A stretch of DNA of 64,000 nt from a bacterium. Its GTDB lineage: Bacteria; Bdellovibrionota; Bacteriovoracia; Bacteriovoracales; Bacteriovoracaceae. The first letter of the stretch is position 1; each line of letters opens with the position of its first letter. A program made the translations under genes and the position numbers. The stretch lies in contig JAUHVL010000012.1 of assembly GCA_030425045.1 (NCBI GenBank), positions 1-64,000 on the forward strand, given 5' to 3'. Of this stretch, positions 44,701 to 52,444 are shown piece after piece. Under the pieces are notes generated by a model. That model was not told the origin of the DNA, did no database searches, and saw only the letters and a program-made list of their open reading frames with translations.

Positions 44701-44852
44701 GGAGGACCATCATAGAAAATATAGGGCGGACAATTTTTAGTTTTCTCTAGGGATTTTTTGAAAATATCCTTCGCTTTCCAGAATTTGAGCACCTCATGCT
44801 CAGCTCCAACAAATGAAAATTGGCCATCGTTATTATCTACTGTATCTGACAC
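41724..44852 (-). CDS. ileS: Isoleucyl-tRNA synthetase, eukaryote-like (IleS2) type
   Basis: 1042 residues, at the long end for the enzyme. The HIGH-type motif is LPHHGHLVGS and the second signature is KMSKRLKNY. The CP1 editing domain (TTPWTLPSN, CPVDQSGKF) is present. The start YDGPPFATGLPHHGH and the C-terminal region without a CxxC zinc finger match the second (eukaryote-like) type, which is often tolerant of mupirocin. The gene seems to be the only ileS in the window. A small secreted protein gene is coupled downstream. Confidence 0.95.
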   Translation of the reverse strand: MSDTVDNNDGQFSFVGAEHEVLKFWKAKDIFKKSLEKTKNCPPYIFYDGPPFATGLPHHGHLVGSILKDIVPRYFTMKGFYVERRFGWDCHGLPIEHEIDKKLEMPAHEAVAKLGVAGYNKECRSIVDRYVSEWEKTITRIGRWVDFENDYKTMDPEFMESVWWVFKQLWEKDLVYQGTRVVPFSTALGTVLSNFEAGQNYQDVQDPAVTVLFKLKDEDSYVAAWTTTPWTLPSNLALCAGAEIDYVLVEDGEKKIYLAKAALEAYGKKRELNIVKELKGSELKGKRYTPLFPFFESQQKEGAFQILNDDYVTTDAGTGFVHIAPGFGEDDHRVIKEAGLKDVFTCPVDQSGKFTKEVSDFAGLYVKDADKEIIKKLKAEDKLYEQSTIVHSYPFCYRSDTPLIYKAIPSWYVNVEKIKERLLNSNKQIHWVPEHIKDGRFGKWLEGARDWSISRNRVWGTPLPVWYNETTDKYLCLGSFEDIKKYTGKEINDLHREFVDDLSFSVDGEEGSYKRIPEVLDCWFESGSMPYAQLHYPFENTEVFEQGFPAAFIAEGLDQTRGWFYTLTILATALFDKPAFKNVIVNGIVAAEDGKKMSKRLKNYTAPDVLMEEFGADAMRLYLINSGLVRAEEMRFADSGVKDMVRRALLPWFNSFKFLSTYAKVDGFNYDEHKVVSKNITDQWILSNLQTLKQNIAKEMEVYHLYNVVPALFTFIEDLTNWYIRLNRGRFWGDGLTDDKKAAYSTLYQCLNEVGTAMAPFAPFLAEHIYKELQEFTSNKNLPESVHLCDYPVADESLIDEKLEDAVSRMQQIILLGRQKRTDAKIKVKTPLSKLTIIHKDQGILDEIKKLEVYIKTELNIKSIDYSQDESSYINLYAKPNLPVLGKRLGKRMGQFMKAIKALTSEQVEKLEESGAINLEGEEFTKEDFLIFREAKEGTEAISNRLISIDMDLKLTEELLAEGLAREVVNRIQKTRKDINLNVADRISITCHASEKLKKAIESNKDYICGETLATSLDIMESVEGIHFDIEGESLSLSITKK

Positions 44853-45001
44853 GGTTTATCTCCTATAGGCTATCTAATCTTGGTAGATTTTTGCCGTACA
44901 GTATAACAATTTAAAGGGATTAAAAATAGGAGTATTTTGCCTCTTTCGCTAGTTCTAGCAGGCTTTTTCTAGCTAGTTTCTGTAAATCCGATAAGATTTC
45001 C

Positions 45002-46438
45002 ATGAGATTATTAATTTTATGCTTATTTATGTCATGGAGCTGTTTCGCTTCTGAGTATGAAGAGGTCTCCATAGGCTCTTATAACCAACTAAAGTTACCT
45101 GACCGCTTGGAGATTAAAGAGACTAGACGATCGAATTTAGACTGGGAAAATCTTGATCCGAAAGAATGGCTCAGTTACCAGAGGTGGAGAAACGTTCTTG
45201 AGGCAAGAGAAAAGCCCAATGATTACGGTCTCGCTGATCCATTTAGAAAAAGATTTAGAGAAGGTGTCGGCAAAGTTATAAAATGTATTGGAAGTTGTAA
45301 GCTCTACCGAGGTCTTCGTTATAATCAAATTGAATACCGTTCTCCAATTAAAGAAGGAGATGACCTTGTTACTGAAAGTAATAGTTACGTTTGGGTTTTC
45401 TTATTTGATGGAACACTGGTAAGGATTTCTCCTAATAGTTCAATTTCTTTTCGCGAACTTAATATATCAAAAAAGCACAACTTCCTTCATGCCAGAATAA
45501 ATCAGGGGAATGTTCTTTGGCTTAGTCGAAGTGTTAGTAAGTATCATTCTCTCAATATGAAAAGAGAGACAGACTCTCTTTTTGTACCTCTTTCTGAAAT
45601 TTATGAGACAGGTGTTACCGTAACCCCTATGAAGAAAGACGAAAATGATCTTCTCGCTATGCTCGATGAGTTTGACTATGTGAGTGCTCAATACAAGAGA
45701 TTAAATACGATGATTGAAGAAAATAATGAGTGGTTTAATAAACCTACTTACTCATACATCGTTTTACAAAATGGAACAGTCTTTGGAAAAAATATTAATA
45801 TGGAGTTTGTTACTTTAAATGGAAAGGAGAGTTATCTTAAGGCCCGTAAATATGATCAATTAGCATTACAAGGTGAAACACCTGATGACTTTCTAGAATT
45901 TTATTTTAGAGGTTTTGAAAACAAAGATATGAAAAATATTGAGAAGGGTTTTTGGTACGAGATAGATGCCAAAGGAAGAAGCCTTAAGTCAGTTTTGGAT
46001 CAAAAAAGGTTTGCCCTAGGAGAATATATTACAAAAAACATACCCACTGTTCTTGTAGCAAGAGAGTTTTTGCTAGGGAAGTATGGACGCTTTACTCAAG
46101 AGATACAAGATCCAAGAGAGCTTGCTAGCAATCATGGTTATTATATGTGGGGAGATCTATCTGAAGAGAGATCGGATATCAATAGAAGGATTAACTTTTT
46201 AAAAGAATACACACGAAGAATTGAAACAACTCAAATGCTAGTGACAAGGCAAATTCGAAAGAATTTAAAAGATGAAGATGCCGTTAATAAGTTTAATTAT
46301 TATGGACCTCATTTCTACTCAAAAGCAGCTAAGGATTTACTGATAGAGAGAGATCGTGTTTTTGATGGTCAATCTGGAGATGGTTCGTTAAATAGTACAA
46401 AACGACCACTTTGGAAACGAATGCATGGAATCTATTAA
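45002..46438 (+). CDS. FecR-domain secreted protein, larger paralogue type
   Basis: 478 residues with a signal peptide (MRLLILCLFMSWSCFA). The FecR-type segment is GKVIKCIGSCKLYRGLRY to SSISFRELNI, about residues 92-175. The following 300 residues are charged and unplaced. A second FecR-domain protein lies at 21761-22453. There is no membrane anchor or sigma factor nearby. Overlaps maf by 14 bases. Confidence 0.75.
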   Translation: MRLLILCLFMSWSCFASEYEEVSIGSYNQLKLPDRLEIKETRRSNLDWENLDPKEWLSYQRWRNVLEAREKPNDYGLADPFRKRFREGVGKVIKCIGSCKLYRGLRYNQIEYRSPIKEGDDLVTESNSYVWVFLFDGTLVRISPNSSISFRELNISKKHNFLHARINQGNVLWLSRSVSKYHSLNMKRETDSLFVPLSEIYETGVTVTPMKKDENDLLAMLDEFDYVSAQYKRLNTMIEENNEWFNKPTYSYIVLQNGTVFGKNINMEFVTLNGKESYLKARKYDQLALQGETPDDFLEFYFRGFENKDMKNIEKGFWYEIDAKGRSLKSVLDQKRFALGEYITKNIPTVLVAREFLLGKYGRFTQEIQDPRELASNHGYYMWGDLSEERSDINRRINFLKEYTRRIETTQMLVTRQIRKNLKDEDAVNKFNYYGPHFYSKAAKDLLIERDRVFDGQSGDGSLNSTKRPLWKRMHGIY

Positions 46439-47057
46439 ATATAATCTTGTGCTTGGTAGTGGAAGCCCTAGAAGAAAAGAACTTTTAGGGCATACCGGGC
46501 TTTTTTTTCAACAAATTACCGCAGATATTGAAGAACACAGCAATAAAGAAGACCCTTGTGAAGTTGTCATTGATCTTGCCACTCAAAAGGCCGAAGCATT
46601 ATTTAATCATAAAAGTCTTCCATTAAATCCATTGATTATTACTTCAGATACTATTGTTGTTCATCATAATAAAATATTAGGTAAACCGACGAGTAAGGAA
46701 AATGCTAGGGAAATTTTATCTCAGCTTTCGGGTTCTTCCCACCTCGTCTATACAGCTGTTAGCTTTCATCGAAAGGTCGACCATAGGTGGTTATCGCACT
46801 CTTTCTTTGCTGAAAGTGAGGTAACCTTTGCAAAAATTTCAGAAGACCTCATGAACTTATATTTATCCTCTGACGAGTGTATGGATAAAGCTGGCGCTTA
46901 TGGTATTCAAGGCAAGGGCTTAATTTTTGTTGATTCAGTTAAAGGCTCATATTCAAATGTTGTAGGTTTTCCTCTTTCAGAGGTTATAAGAGAATTAAAA
47001 ACATTTTTAGAAGTATCTGAAAATACAGATTTAAGGGACTACTTCTACGGGCCATAG
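46425..47057 (+). CDS. maf: Maf-family nucleoside triphosphate pyrophosphatase
   Basis: 210 residues. LVLGSGSPRRKELL is the family signature (GSxSPRR), with ITSDTIVVH and GAYGIQGKG following. It hydrolyses dTTP/UTP or modified pyrimidine triphosphates as housekeeping. The start lies within the upstream gene. Confidence 0.9.
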   Translation: MESIKYNLVLGSGSPRRKELLGHTGLFFQQITADIEEHSNKEDPCEVVIDLATQKAEALFNHKSLPLNPLIITSDTIVVHHNKILGKPTSKENAREILSQLSGSSHLVYTAVSFHRKVDHRWLSHSFFAESEVTFAKISEDLMNLYLSSDECMDKAGAYGIQGKGLIFVDSVKGSYSNVVGFPLSEVIRELKTFLEVSENTDLRDYFYGP

Positions 47058-47089
47058 GCAAACGATTTGTATCCTGATAATATTCTTGC

Positions 47090-47581
47090 ATGACTCTTTT
47101 AAAAATCGTTCTCTATGCAATTATGGCCTTTGGTCAGTCAGAAGTTGACGAAGCACCTAAAACACCTTTTGAGTATACAAAGAAAATCTATAATGAGCTT
47201 GAGGAAATAAAAAAAATTAAACCTGAAGATTATTTCTCAAGAATTGATGAATATCGAGTTGGTCTAGAAAAATACATTGATCATAAAAAACGAGTTTGTG
47301 AGGGGGAGTTTTCTTTTATCATTTTGAATGACCCGAAGGTGTCCAATAATAAAAATATGAGTCAAAAGAAAAACAAGCTTTCCAAAGAAGAACAAGCACT
47401 CTGCTTTAGAGAGCTAAAAGCCTTACAGATTACTTTTATTAATAATATGTTTGTTGCTCGAAAAAAATATCTCGACTATCTCCATACTCGTCGAATTGAT
47501 GAGCTTCAAAGTACCCGTGATAAAGCTGTGAAAGAACTAAATAAGCAGTTTAATAAACGAATTGTTAAAAAGCGCCGGTAA
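47090..47581 (+). CDS. Hypothetical secreted helical protein
   Basis: 163 residues. A short hydrophobic start (LLKIVLYAIMAFG) could be a signal sequence. The rest is very charged, helical and basic at the C terminus. Two Cys (about 65 and 107) could pair if exported. No family recognised. Confidence 0.6.
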   Translation: MTLLKIVLYAIMAFGQSEVDEAPKTPFEYTKKIYNELEEIKKIKPEDYFSRIDEYRVGLEKYIDHKKRVCEGEFSFIILNDPKVSNNKNMSQKKNKLSKEEQALCFRELKALQITFINNMFVARKKYLDYLHTRRIDELQSTRDKAVKELNKQFNKRIVKKRR

Positions 47582-47586
47582 TAATG

Positions 47587-47958
47587 TTATTCTCGCTGCT
47601 CCAGAGCTAATCCCGAGATATTGAGCTCGGCTGAGGCCCCACAAACCGATGAGCAGTTCGCATTATTTGCAACTTGAATGTCGAGAATAGTATCCCGGTT
47701 GATTACTTTGACCTTGCAGCCTTTTTCACTTTGATCTCTATAAAGATCTTCAGCTATTTTTTCTCCTTCGAACGTACAGCCATGCCCTGTTTCTGGGTCT
47801 TCATGAAAAATGGTTAGTGAGAAGTCTCCTCCACTAAAAACCGCAACGCTTTCAGCAACGTTAGCATGAACTTGACTCTGAGTTTGCTTGATAAAAGCTT
47901 CAATTGAGTAAGAAGAAAATTGAAACAGTGCAAGAGTGATAAGAACTAAATTTTTCAT
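47587..47958 (-). CDS. Small secreted protein, unknown function
   Basis: 123 residues. Signal peptide MKNLVLITLALFQFSSYSIEA. Four Cys in the mature part (GCTFE, GCKVK, NCSSVCG) suggest two disulfides and a beta-rich fold. No family recognised. Confidence 0.7.
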   Translation of the reverse strand: MKNLVLITLALFQFSSYSIEAFIKQTQSQVHANVAESVAVFSGGDFSLTIFHEDPETGHGCTFEGEKIAEDLYRDQSEKGCKVKVINRDTILDIQVANNANCSSVCGASAELNISGLALEQRE

Positions 47959-48054
47959 AAGATACCTCAGTGATAGAGGTATAGTTTAGCGTGGAAAGAG
48001 CGCGTTTTTGCTCAAGCGAGGAACAATTACAGAGGGTGTAAAAGAGATGGTCGA

Positions 48055-48252
48055 TTAATCTTCAGTTTGTTCTGATTTAGAGTAGTTAAACCCTACAACC
48101 ATTGGTCGAACGCTTTTCATTTTAACAAGAGAGCGAATAGGTCTCGCCGATCTCGTTACTTTACGAGTTGAAATAGCTTTTTTAACTCTGTTGTTAATAA
48201 TGATTTTTGCGTTGTCTGTCAGTGTTTCGCCCGTGGGCTTTTTGTTGTTCAT
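48055..48252 (-). CDS. Small basic protein, hypothetical
   Basis: 65 residues from ATG 48252, with GGAG seven bases upstream. Rich in Lys/Arg and hydrophilic. No signal, no known domain. Coding is likely from the Shine-Dalgarno and composition, but unproved. Confidence 0.5.
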   Translation of the reverse strand: MNNKKPTGETLTDNAKIIINNRVKKAISTRKVTRSARPIRSLVKMKSVRPMVVGFNYSKSEQTED

Positions 48253-48635
48253 TGCCAATCTCCAGTTCGTTGTTGTACTTAGTAGCTTTTAAGCGACCAC
48301 TCCTCAACTGAACTCGGCAATGCCTTTACAAGTGATGGAAGCGATCGTCAGTCTTGTTTTTGTAAGCCTGACTTCAATACTTACTCCTCGATAGTCGTAA
48401 TACGCACTAGTCGGTCAAGAAAGGTAAATTCTTAAACAACTTGTGACGAGTGTGATCATTTTAACATAATTTCAGACATTTTGGTAGGTACGTCCACACT
48501 TTTGGGACTATGTGAGTCATGAGATGACACTGTAAGTCCCAAAAGTGTGGACGTACCATTGTGCGAACAGCATTGTAATGTCTAGAAAAATAGGGCAACC
48601 TGTCGGAATTATTAAGAGAAAGGAGCCGTTTTTCG
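48253..48635. other. Non-coding stretch containing a long inverted repeat
   Basis: About 380 bases without a supported gene. The only feature is the long inverted repeat at 48487-48557. The open frame 48461-48874 on the minus strand lies across the repeat and the next gene and is not credible. Confidence 0.6.
48487..48557. repeat. Long perfect inverted repeat (23-bp arms)
   Basis: The arms at 48487-48509 and 48535-48557 are exact inverted copies beginning GGTACGTCCACACTTTTG. The 25-base centre contains a second small stem GTCAT GAG ATGAC. As RNA it would form a very stable hairpin; as DNA it could be a REP-like or mobile-repeat element. No second copy was found in the window. It lies 78 bases before the TRAP operon. 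Confidence 0.95.
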
Positions 48636-49610
48636 ATGAGCAGCAGACAGTTAATTTTGTTGGTGTTTTCCATTTTATTGCTGGGGTCATGTAGTACCGT
48701 TAGGAAAATGGGCCTTGGAGTAGCCTCTCCAATGTTTGTCGATGCTCTTCCTGTGATGGAGCAAGAGGCATTATGGGATACTTTTCGTGATAGCACTTTG
48801 GGGAATTTAAAACTTGCTGAAGGTCTTCTGGCCACTGACCCTGAAAATAAAGATTTACTTGTCTCTGTGATCAAAGGATATGCGGGATATGGATACGGGG
48901 TTTATGAGACTCAGTACATGGTTGAAAAGTATGCAGAGGTCGAAGAGCCTCAGTATCGTAATATGGCAATCAATACTTACTTAAAATCATTTAATTACGG
49001 TTTAGCATTTCTTGAAATTAACGATATTGATTTTGATGGTTTGAAAAAAAGAATAAACGATAATGAAGATATGATGAGTTATCTCGATGATAACTTATCA
49101 AACAATAGTCTTACGAGAGAAGCGATTTTATTTACGGCCCAGTCATTGGCAAGTTTGATCAATCTTCAGCGAGACAATATTGCCCTTGTTTCTTATTTAC
49201 CGATTCCTAAGGCAATGTTTGATTGGGTTTGCAAGCGTGACCCTGAAATAGCCCATGGAACCTGTGCTGTTTTTTACGGCAGCTATGAAGCCGGAAGACC
49301 TGCCATGCTCGGGGGAAATCCAGAAAAAGGAAAAGCGATTTTTGAAAAAGCTATCGTAAAGTATCCATCTAATTGGCTGATGAGAGTTGCCTATCTAGAA
49401 AGTTATATTGTCCCAATGATGGATGAAGACCTGTATGCAGCAGAAAAGAAAGTTATGAAAACATATGAGAAACTTTTTGAAAAAGAGATCACGAGGTTTC
49501 CTGGAAATAAACCAGATCAACATTTTGAAAATAAGCAATTGAGAATTTATCAAGCAATTGCTCTTAAAAGGTTTAAAGCTATTACAAAATATGAAAAAGA
49601 TATTTTTTAA
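48636..49610 (+). CDS. TRAP transporter T-component lipoprotein (TatT family)
   Basis: 324 residues. A lipobox LLLGSCST near residue 20 predicts a lipoprotein. The body is helical with TPR-type features and matches the TatT family that travels with TRAP transporters: PVMEQEALWDTFRDSTLGNLKLAEGLLATDPENKDLL and GTCAVFYGSYEAGRPAMLGGNPEKGK. The gene is the first of the operon and is 10 bases from dctP. The T component binds the P protein in the periplasm. Confidence 0.88.
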   Translation: MSSRQLILLVFSILLLGSCSTVRKMGLGVASPMFVDALPVMEQEALWDTFRDSTLGNLKLAEGLLATDPENKDLLVSVIKGYAGYGYGVYETQYMVEKYAEVEEPQYRNMAINTYLKSFNYGLAFLEINDIDFDGLKKRINDNEDMMSYLDDNLSNNSLTREAILFTAQSLASLINLQRDNIALVSYLPIPKAMFDWVCKRDPEIAHGTCAVFYGSYEAGRPAMLGGNPEKGKAIFEKAIVKYPSNWLMRVAYLESYIVPMMDEDLYAAEKKVMKTYEKLFEKEITRFPGNKPDQHFENKQLRIYQAIALKRFKAITKYEKDIF

Positions 49611-49620
49611 AGGATAAATA

Positions 49621-50589
49621 ATGAAAACGTTGGCCCTTGTAATTATTACATTTCTTTTCTCAATGAATATTTGGTCGTTAACTTTAAAAATTGGTGTGCT
49701 TGCTCCAGAGGGAACAAACTGGGCAAAGAACATGAAAAAAATGGCCAAAGAAGTTCGTAAGGCAACGGACAAAAAAGTAAAGTTTAAATTTTACTTTGGA
49801 GGCTCACAAGGAGATGAGCACGATGTACTAAGAAAAATCAGAGTGGGGCAACTTCATGGTGGTTTTTTTACAGGAAAAACTCTTGGCGATATCAATGGTG
49901 ATGTAAGAGTTATGGAAATCCCCTTTAACTTCGAAGGAAATAGAGAAAAAGCATGGTCAACCTTGAATAAGCTTTCTCCTTATTTCAACGAAAAGTTAAA
50001 GAAAAACGAGTTTGTTAATCTTGGTTTTATTGAAATTGGAATGGTTTATTTTGTTTCACAAAAAGAGACAGCAAGTTTAGATGCCATGAAAGGAATTAAG
50101 ATTTGGTCTTGGGAAGGAGATAAACTTGTCTCGACTATGATTCAAGAATTAAATCTTGTTTCAGTTCCTCTTGCTCTACCAGATGTTCTTTCTTCTCTTT
50201 CAACGGGAATAATTGAAGCTGCGTATGCTCCTCCAATGGGAATGTTGGCCTTACAGTGGAATACAAAAATCAAGTATATCGTCGATTTTCCAATTGCTTA
50301 TTCTGTGGGAGCTTTTTTACTTCATGAGAAGGCTTGGAAAAAAATTAAACCAGAACATAGAAAAGTTGTAGCGGAAATCTCTAAAAAATATATTGATAAT
50401 GTGAGTAATGCTAATATTGCAGATAATCAAGCGGCCTTAAAAGCGATGAAAGATGCTGGAATTAAATTTATCAATTTTCCTGCTCAAGATGTGAATAAAG
50501 CAAAAGCGGTGAGAAATATCGTAGTGGATAAATTAAAAGATAAGCTCTTTTCAGCTGACTCTTTAAGTAAGCTACAAAGTACTCTTTAG
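49621..50589 (+). CDS. dctP: TRAP transporter substrate-binding protein (DctP)
   Basis: 322 residues. Signal peptide MKTLALVIITFLFSMNIWS. The DctP start LKIGVLAPEGTNWAKNMKKMAKEV and the following conserved pieces (GSQGDEHDVLRKIRVGQLHGGFF, IKIWSWEGDK) identify the periplasmic ligand binder. An Arg in the ligand region usually binds a carboxylate, so the substrate is probably an organic acid, unnamed here. Confidence 0.93.
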   Translation: MKTLALVIITFLFSMNIWSLTLKIGVLAPEGTNWAKNMKKMAKEVRKATDKKVKFKFYFGGSQGDEHDVLRKIRVGQLHGGFFTGKTLGDINGDVRVMEIPFNFEGNREKAWSTLNKLSPYFNEKLKKNEFVNLGFIEIGMVYFVSQKETASLDAMKGIKIWSWEGDKLVSTMIQELNLVSVPLALPDVLSSLSTGIIEAAYAPPMGMLALQWNTKIKYIVDFPIAYSVGAFLLHEKAWKKIKPEHRKVVAEISKKYIDNVSNANIADNQAALKAMKDAGIKFINFPAQDVNKAKAVRNIVVDKLKDKLFSADSLSKLQSTL

Positions 50590-50607
50590 TAAAAGCGTCA
50601 GTCTTTA

Positions 50608-50650
50608 GGTGGGAGGCAGAAAACTTATCTCTATTGTTTTGTCTTCCCCC
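50608..50650 (+). terminator. mRNA hairpin between dctP and dctQ
   Basis: GGTGGGAG (50608-50615) pairs with CTTCCCCC (50643-50650), with AAAAC/GTTTT inside. There is no T tract, so it more likely stabilises or limits the mRNA than ends it. That would let the binding protein be made in excess over the membrane subunits. Confidence 0.4.
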
Positions 50651-50661
50651 TGCCTTATAAT
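50634..50661 (+). promoter_or_regulatory. Possible internal promoter for dctQ-dctM
   Basis: TTGTTT (50634-50639), 16 bases, TATAAT (50656-50661), 30 bases before dctQ. It overlaps the hairpin. The -35 box is imperfect. Confidence 0.35.
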
Positions 50662-50691
50662 AATTATTACAACCATTTAAAGGTTAATTTA

Positions 50692-51189
50692 GTGAATGTT
50701 TTGAAAAAAATAGATTCTTTTGTTGAGTCTTTCGCCTCTTGGTTTTTGATCTTTGCCGTATCAGGGATGTTGAGCTTGGCCATTTTAAATATTGTATTGC
50801 GATGGTTTAGTGTAACGTTATTATGGGTTGAGCCTTTGATTCGCCATCTCGTCTTCTTGAGTGCTTTTATGGGTGGGACTATTGCTACTGGCCGAAAAAC
50901 TCATATTGGTATTGATATTTTAGGAAAATACTTTGAATCAAAAAAAATGATGAACGCCCATGCTTGGATTGGAAGAATAATTGCTTTAGTTTCTTTTTTT
51001 ACTCTCGTTGTTTTAATCAAAGCTGGAATTGATTTTGTCTCTGTTGAAGCACAATACGGTAAGGTTGTTTTTCTTGGTATTCATGGTAAGTACCTTGTAT
51101 CGATCATTCCTTTTGGATTAACTCTCATTGCTTATCGATTTTTCTATTTGTTTGTGAGCTCTTGGACAAAGGAGCCTACAAATGCTTGA
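50692..51189 (+). CDS. dctQ: TRAP transporter small membrane subunit (DctQ)
   Basis: 165 residues from GTG 50692 with AAAGG upstream. Four membrane helices; the DctQ motif WVEPLIRHLVFLSAFMGGTIATGRKTHIGID is clear. Overlaps dctM by eight bases. Confidence 0.93.
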   Translation: MNVLKKIDSFVESFASWFLIFAVSGMLSLAILNIVLRWFSVTLLWVEPLIRHLVFLSAFMGGTIATGRKTHIGIDILGKYFESKKMMNAHAWIGRIIALVSFFTLVVLIKAGIDFVSVEAQYGKVVFLGIHGKYLVSIIPFGLTLIAYRFFYLFVSSWTKEPTNA

Positions 51190-52444
51190 AGTCGTATCGT
51201 TTATTTCCATTATTGTTTTTGCATTGCTGGGAACGCCACTATTTATCATTATGGCCCTCGCCGCCTTAACTGCGTTTTTCTTTAGTGAAGTAGAGTTGTC
51301 TGCTGTTGCCATTGAAATATATAAAATCTCAAGTCAGGCGACGATTCTCACTATTCCTCTTTTTACATTTGCCGGCTATATGATGGCCGAATCGGGTTCA
51401 CCAAAAAGGTTATTGAGATTAGCAGATGCCGCTCTCGGCTGGTTACCGGGTGGGGTCGCAATCGTAAGTTTGGTAATCTGTGCTTTCTTTACGGCATTTA
51501 CGGGCGCTTCAGGTGTTACGATTATCGCGCTTGGGGGGTTACTTTATCCTATCTTAATAAATGAAGAGTATTCAGATAAGTTCAGCTTGGGACTCATCAC
51601 CACTTCAGGTTCGCTAGGACTTCTCTTTCCGCCAAGTTTACCAATTATTTTATATGGTCTTGTCACTGGTGTTGATATTGATAAATTGTTCTTAGCTGGA
51701 ATTGTTCCAGGAGTTCTGCTCATCGTGATCTTATCTGCTTGGGCAATCTATAACGGTAAGTCTTTAAGTACGAGAGGAACTTTTTCAGCAGGGGAAATTT
51801 GGCTTGCGTTCAAGGGCTGTATCTGGGAAGCACTTCTTCCTGTTGCTATTTTATATGGAATTTATAGTGGAAAAACGACAACCACAGAGGCTGCTGCCGT
51901 AACAGCGTTCTATGTTTTTATTGTTGAAGTCTTTATCTACAAAGACTTGAAGCTTGGCAAAGATATTCCTCGAATCATTTGTGATTGTATGAGTTTAGTT
52001 GGAGGAATTTTATTAATTCTTTGTTGTGCACTAGGGTTTACTAATTATTTAGTTGATGAGGAGATTCCGACACAATTATTAGAATTAATGAGAACATATA
52101 TTGATAATAAACTCGTTTTCTTATTATTTCTCAATATCTTCTTACTAATCGTTGGGGCATTAATGGATATCTTTAGTGCCATTATTGTTGTTGTCCCACT
52201 AATCGTACCAATTGCCGCAGAGTTTGATGTTCATCCTGTTCACCTTGCGATTATTTTCCTTACAAATTTAGAGATCGGCTATATTACACCACCGGTAGGG
52301 ATAAACTTATTTATTAGTAGTTTTAGATTTGAAAGGCCAATTACGGAACTCTATAAGGCGTCTTTTCCCTTTTTACTCTTACTTCTTGGAGCATTGATTA
52401 TTGTTACCTATGTTCCTTCGTTAAGCTTATGGTTAATACAGTAA
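51182..52444 (+). CDS. dctM: TRAP transporter large membrane subunit (DctM)
   Basis: 420 residues, about 12 membrane helices. The family motifs are visible: FTAFTGASGVTIIALGGLLYPIL, TSGSLGLLFPPSLPIILYG and NLEIGYITPPVGINLFI. It forms the transport channel together with DctQ. Overlaps the next gene by 16 bases. Confidence 0.95.
   Translation: MLEVVSFISIIVFALLGTPLFIIMALAALTAFFFSEVELSAVAIEIYKISSQATILTIPLFTFAGYMMAESGSPKRLLRLADAALGWLPGGVAIVSLVICAFFTAFTGASGVTIIALGGLLYPILINEEYSDKFSLGLITTSGSLGLLFPPSLPIILYGLVTGVDIDKLFLAGIVPGVLLIVILSAWAIYNGKSLSTRGTFSAGEIWLAFKGCIWEALLPVAILYGIYSGKTTTTEAAAVTAFYVFIVEVFIYKDLKLGKDIPRIICDCMSLVGGILLILCCALGFTNYLVDEEIPTQLLELMRTYIDNKLVFLLFLNIFLLIVGALMDIFSAIIVVVPLIVPIAAEFDVHPVHLAIIFLTNLEIGYITPPVGINLFISSFRFERPITELYKASFPFLLLLLGALIIVTYVPSLSLWLIQ

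Noticed and set aside
48461-48874. Minus-strand open frame of 137 codons
   Set aside because: It crosses the long inverted repeat and the T-component gene, so it is a shadow frame.
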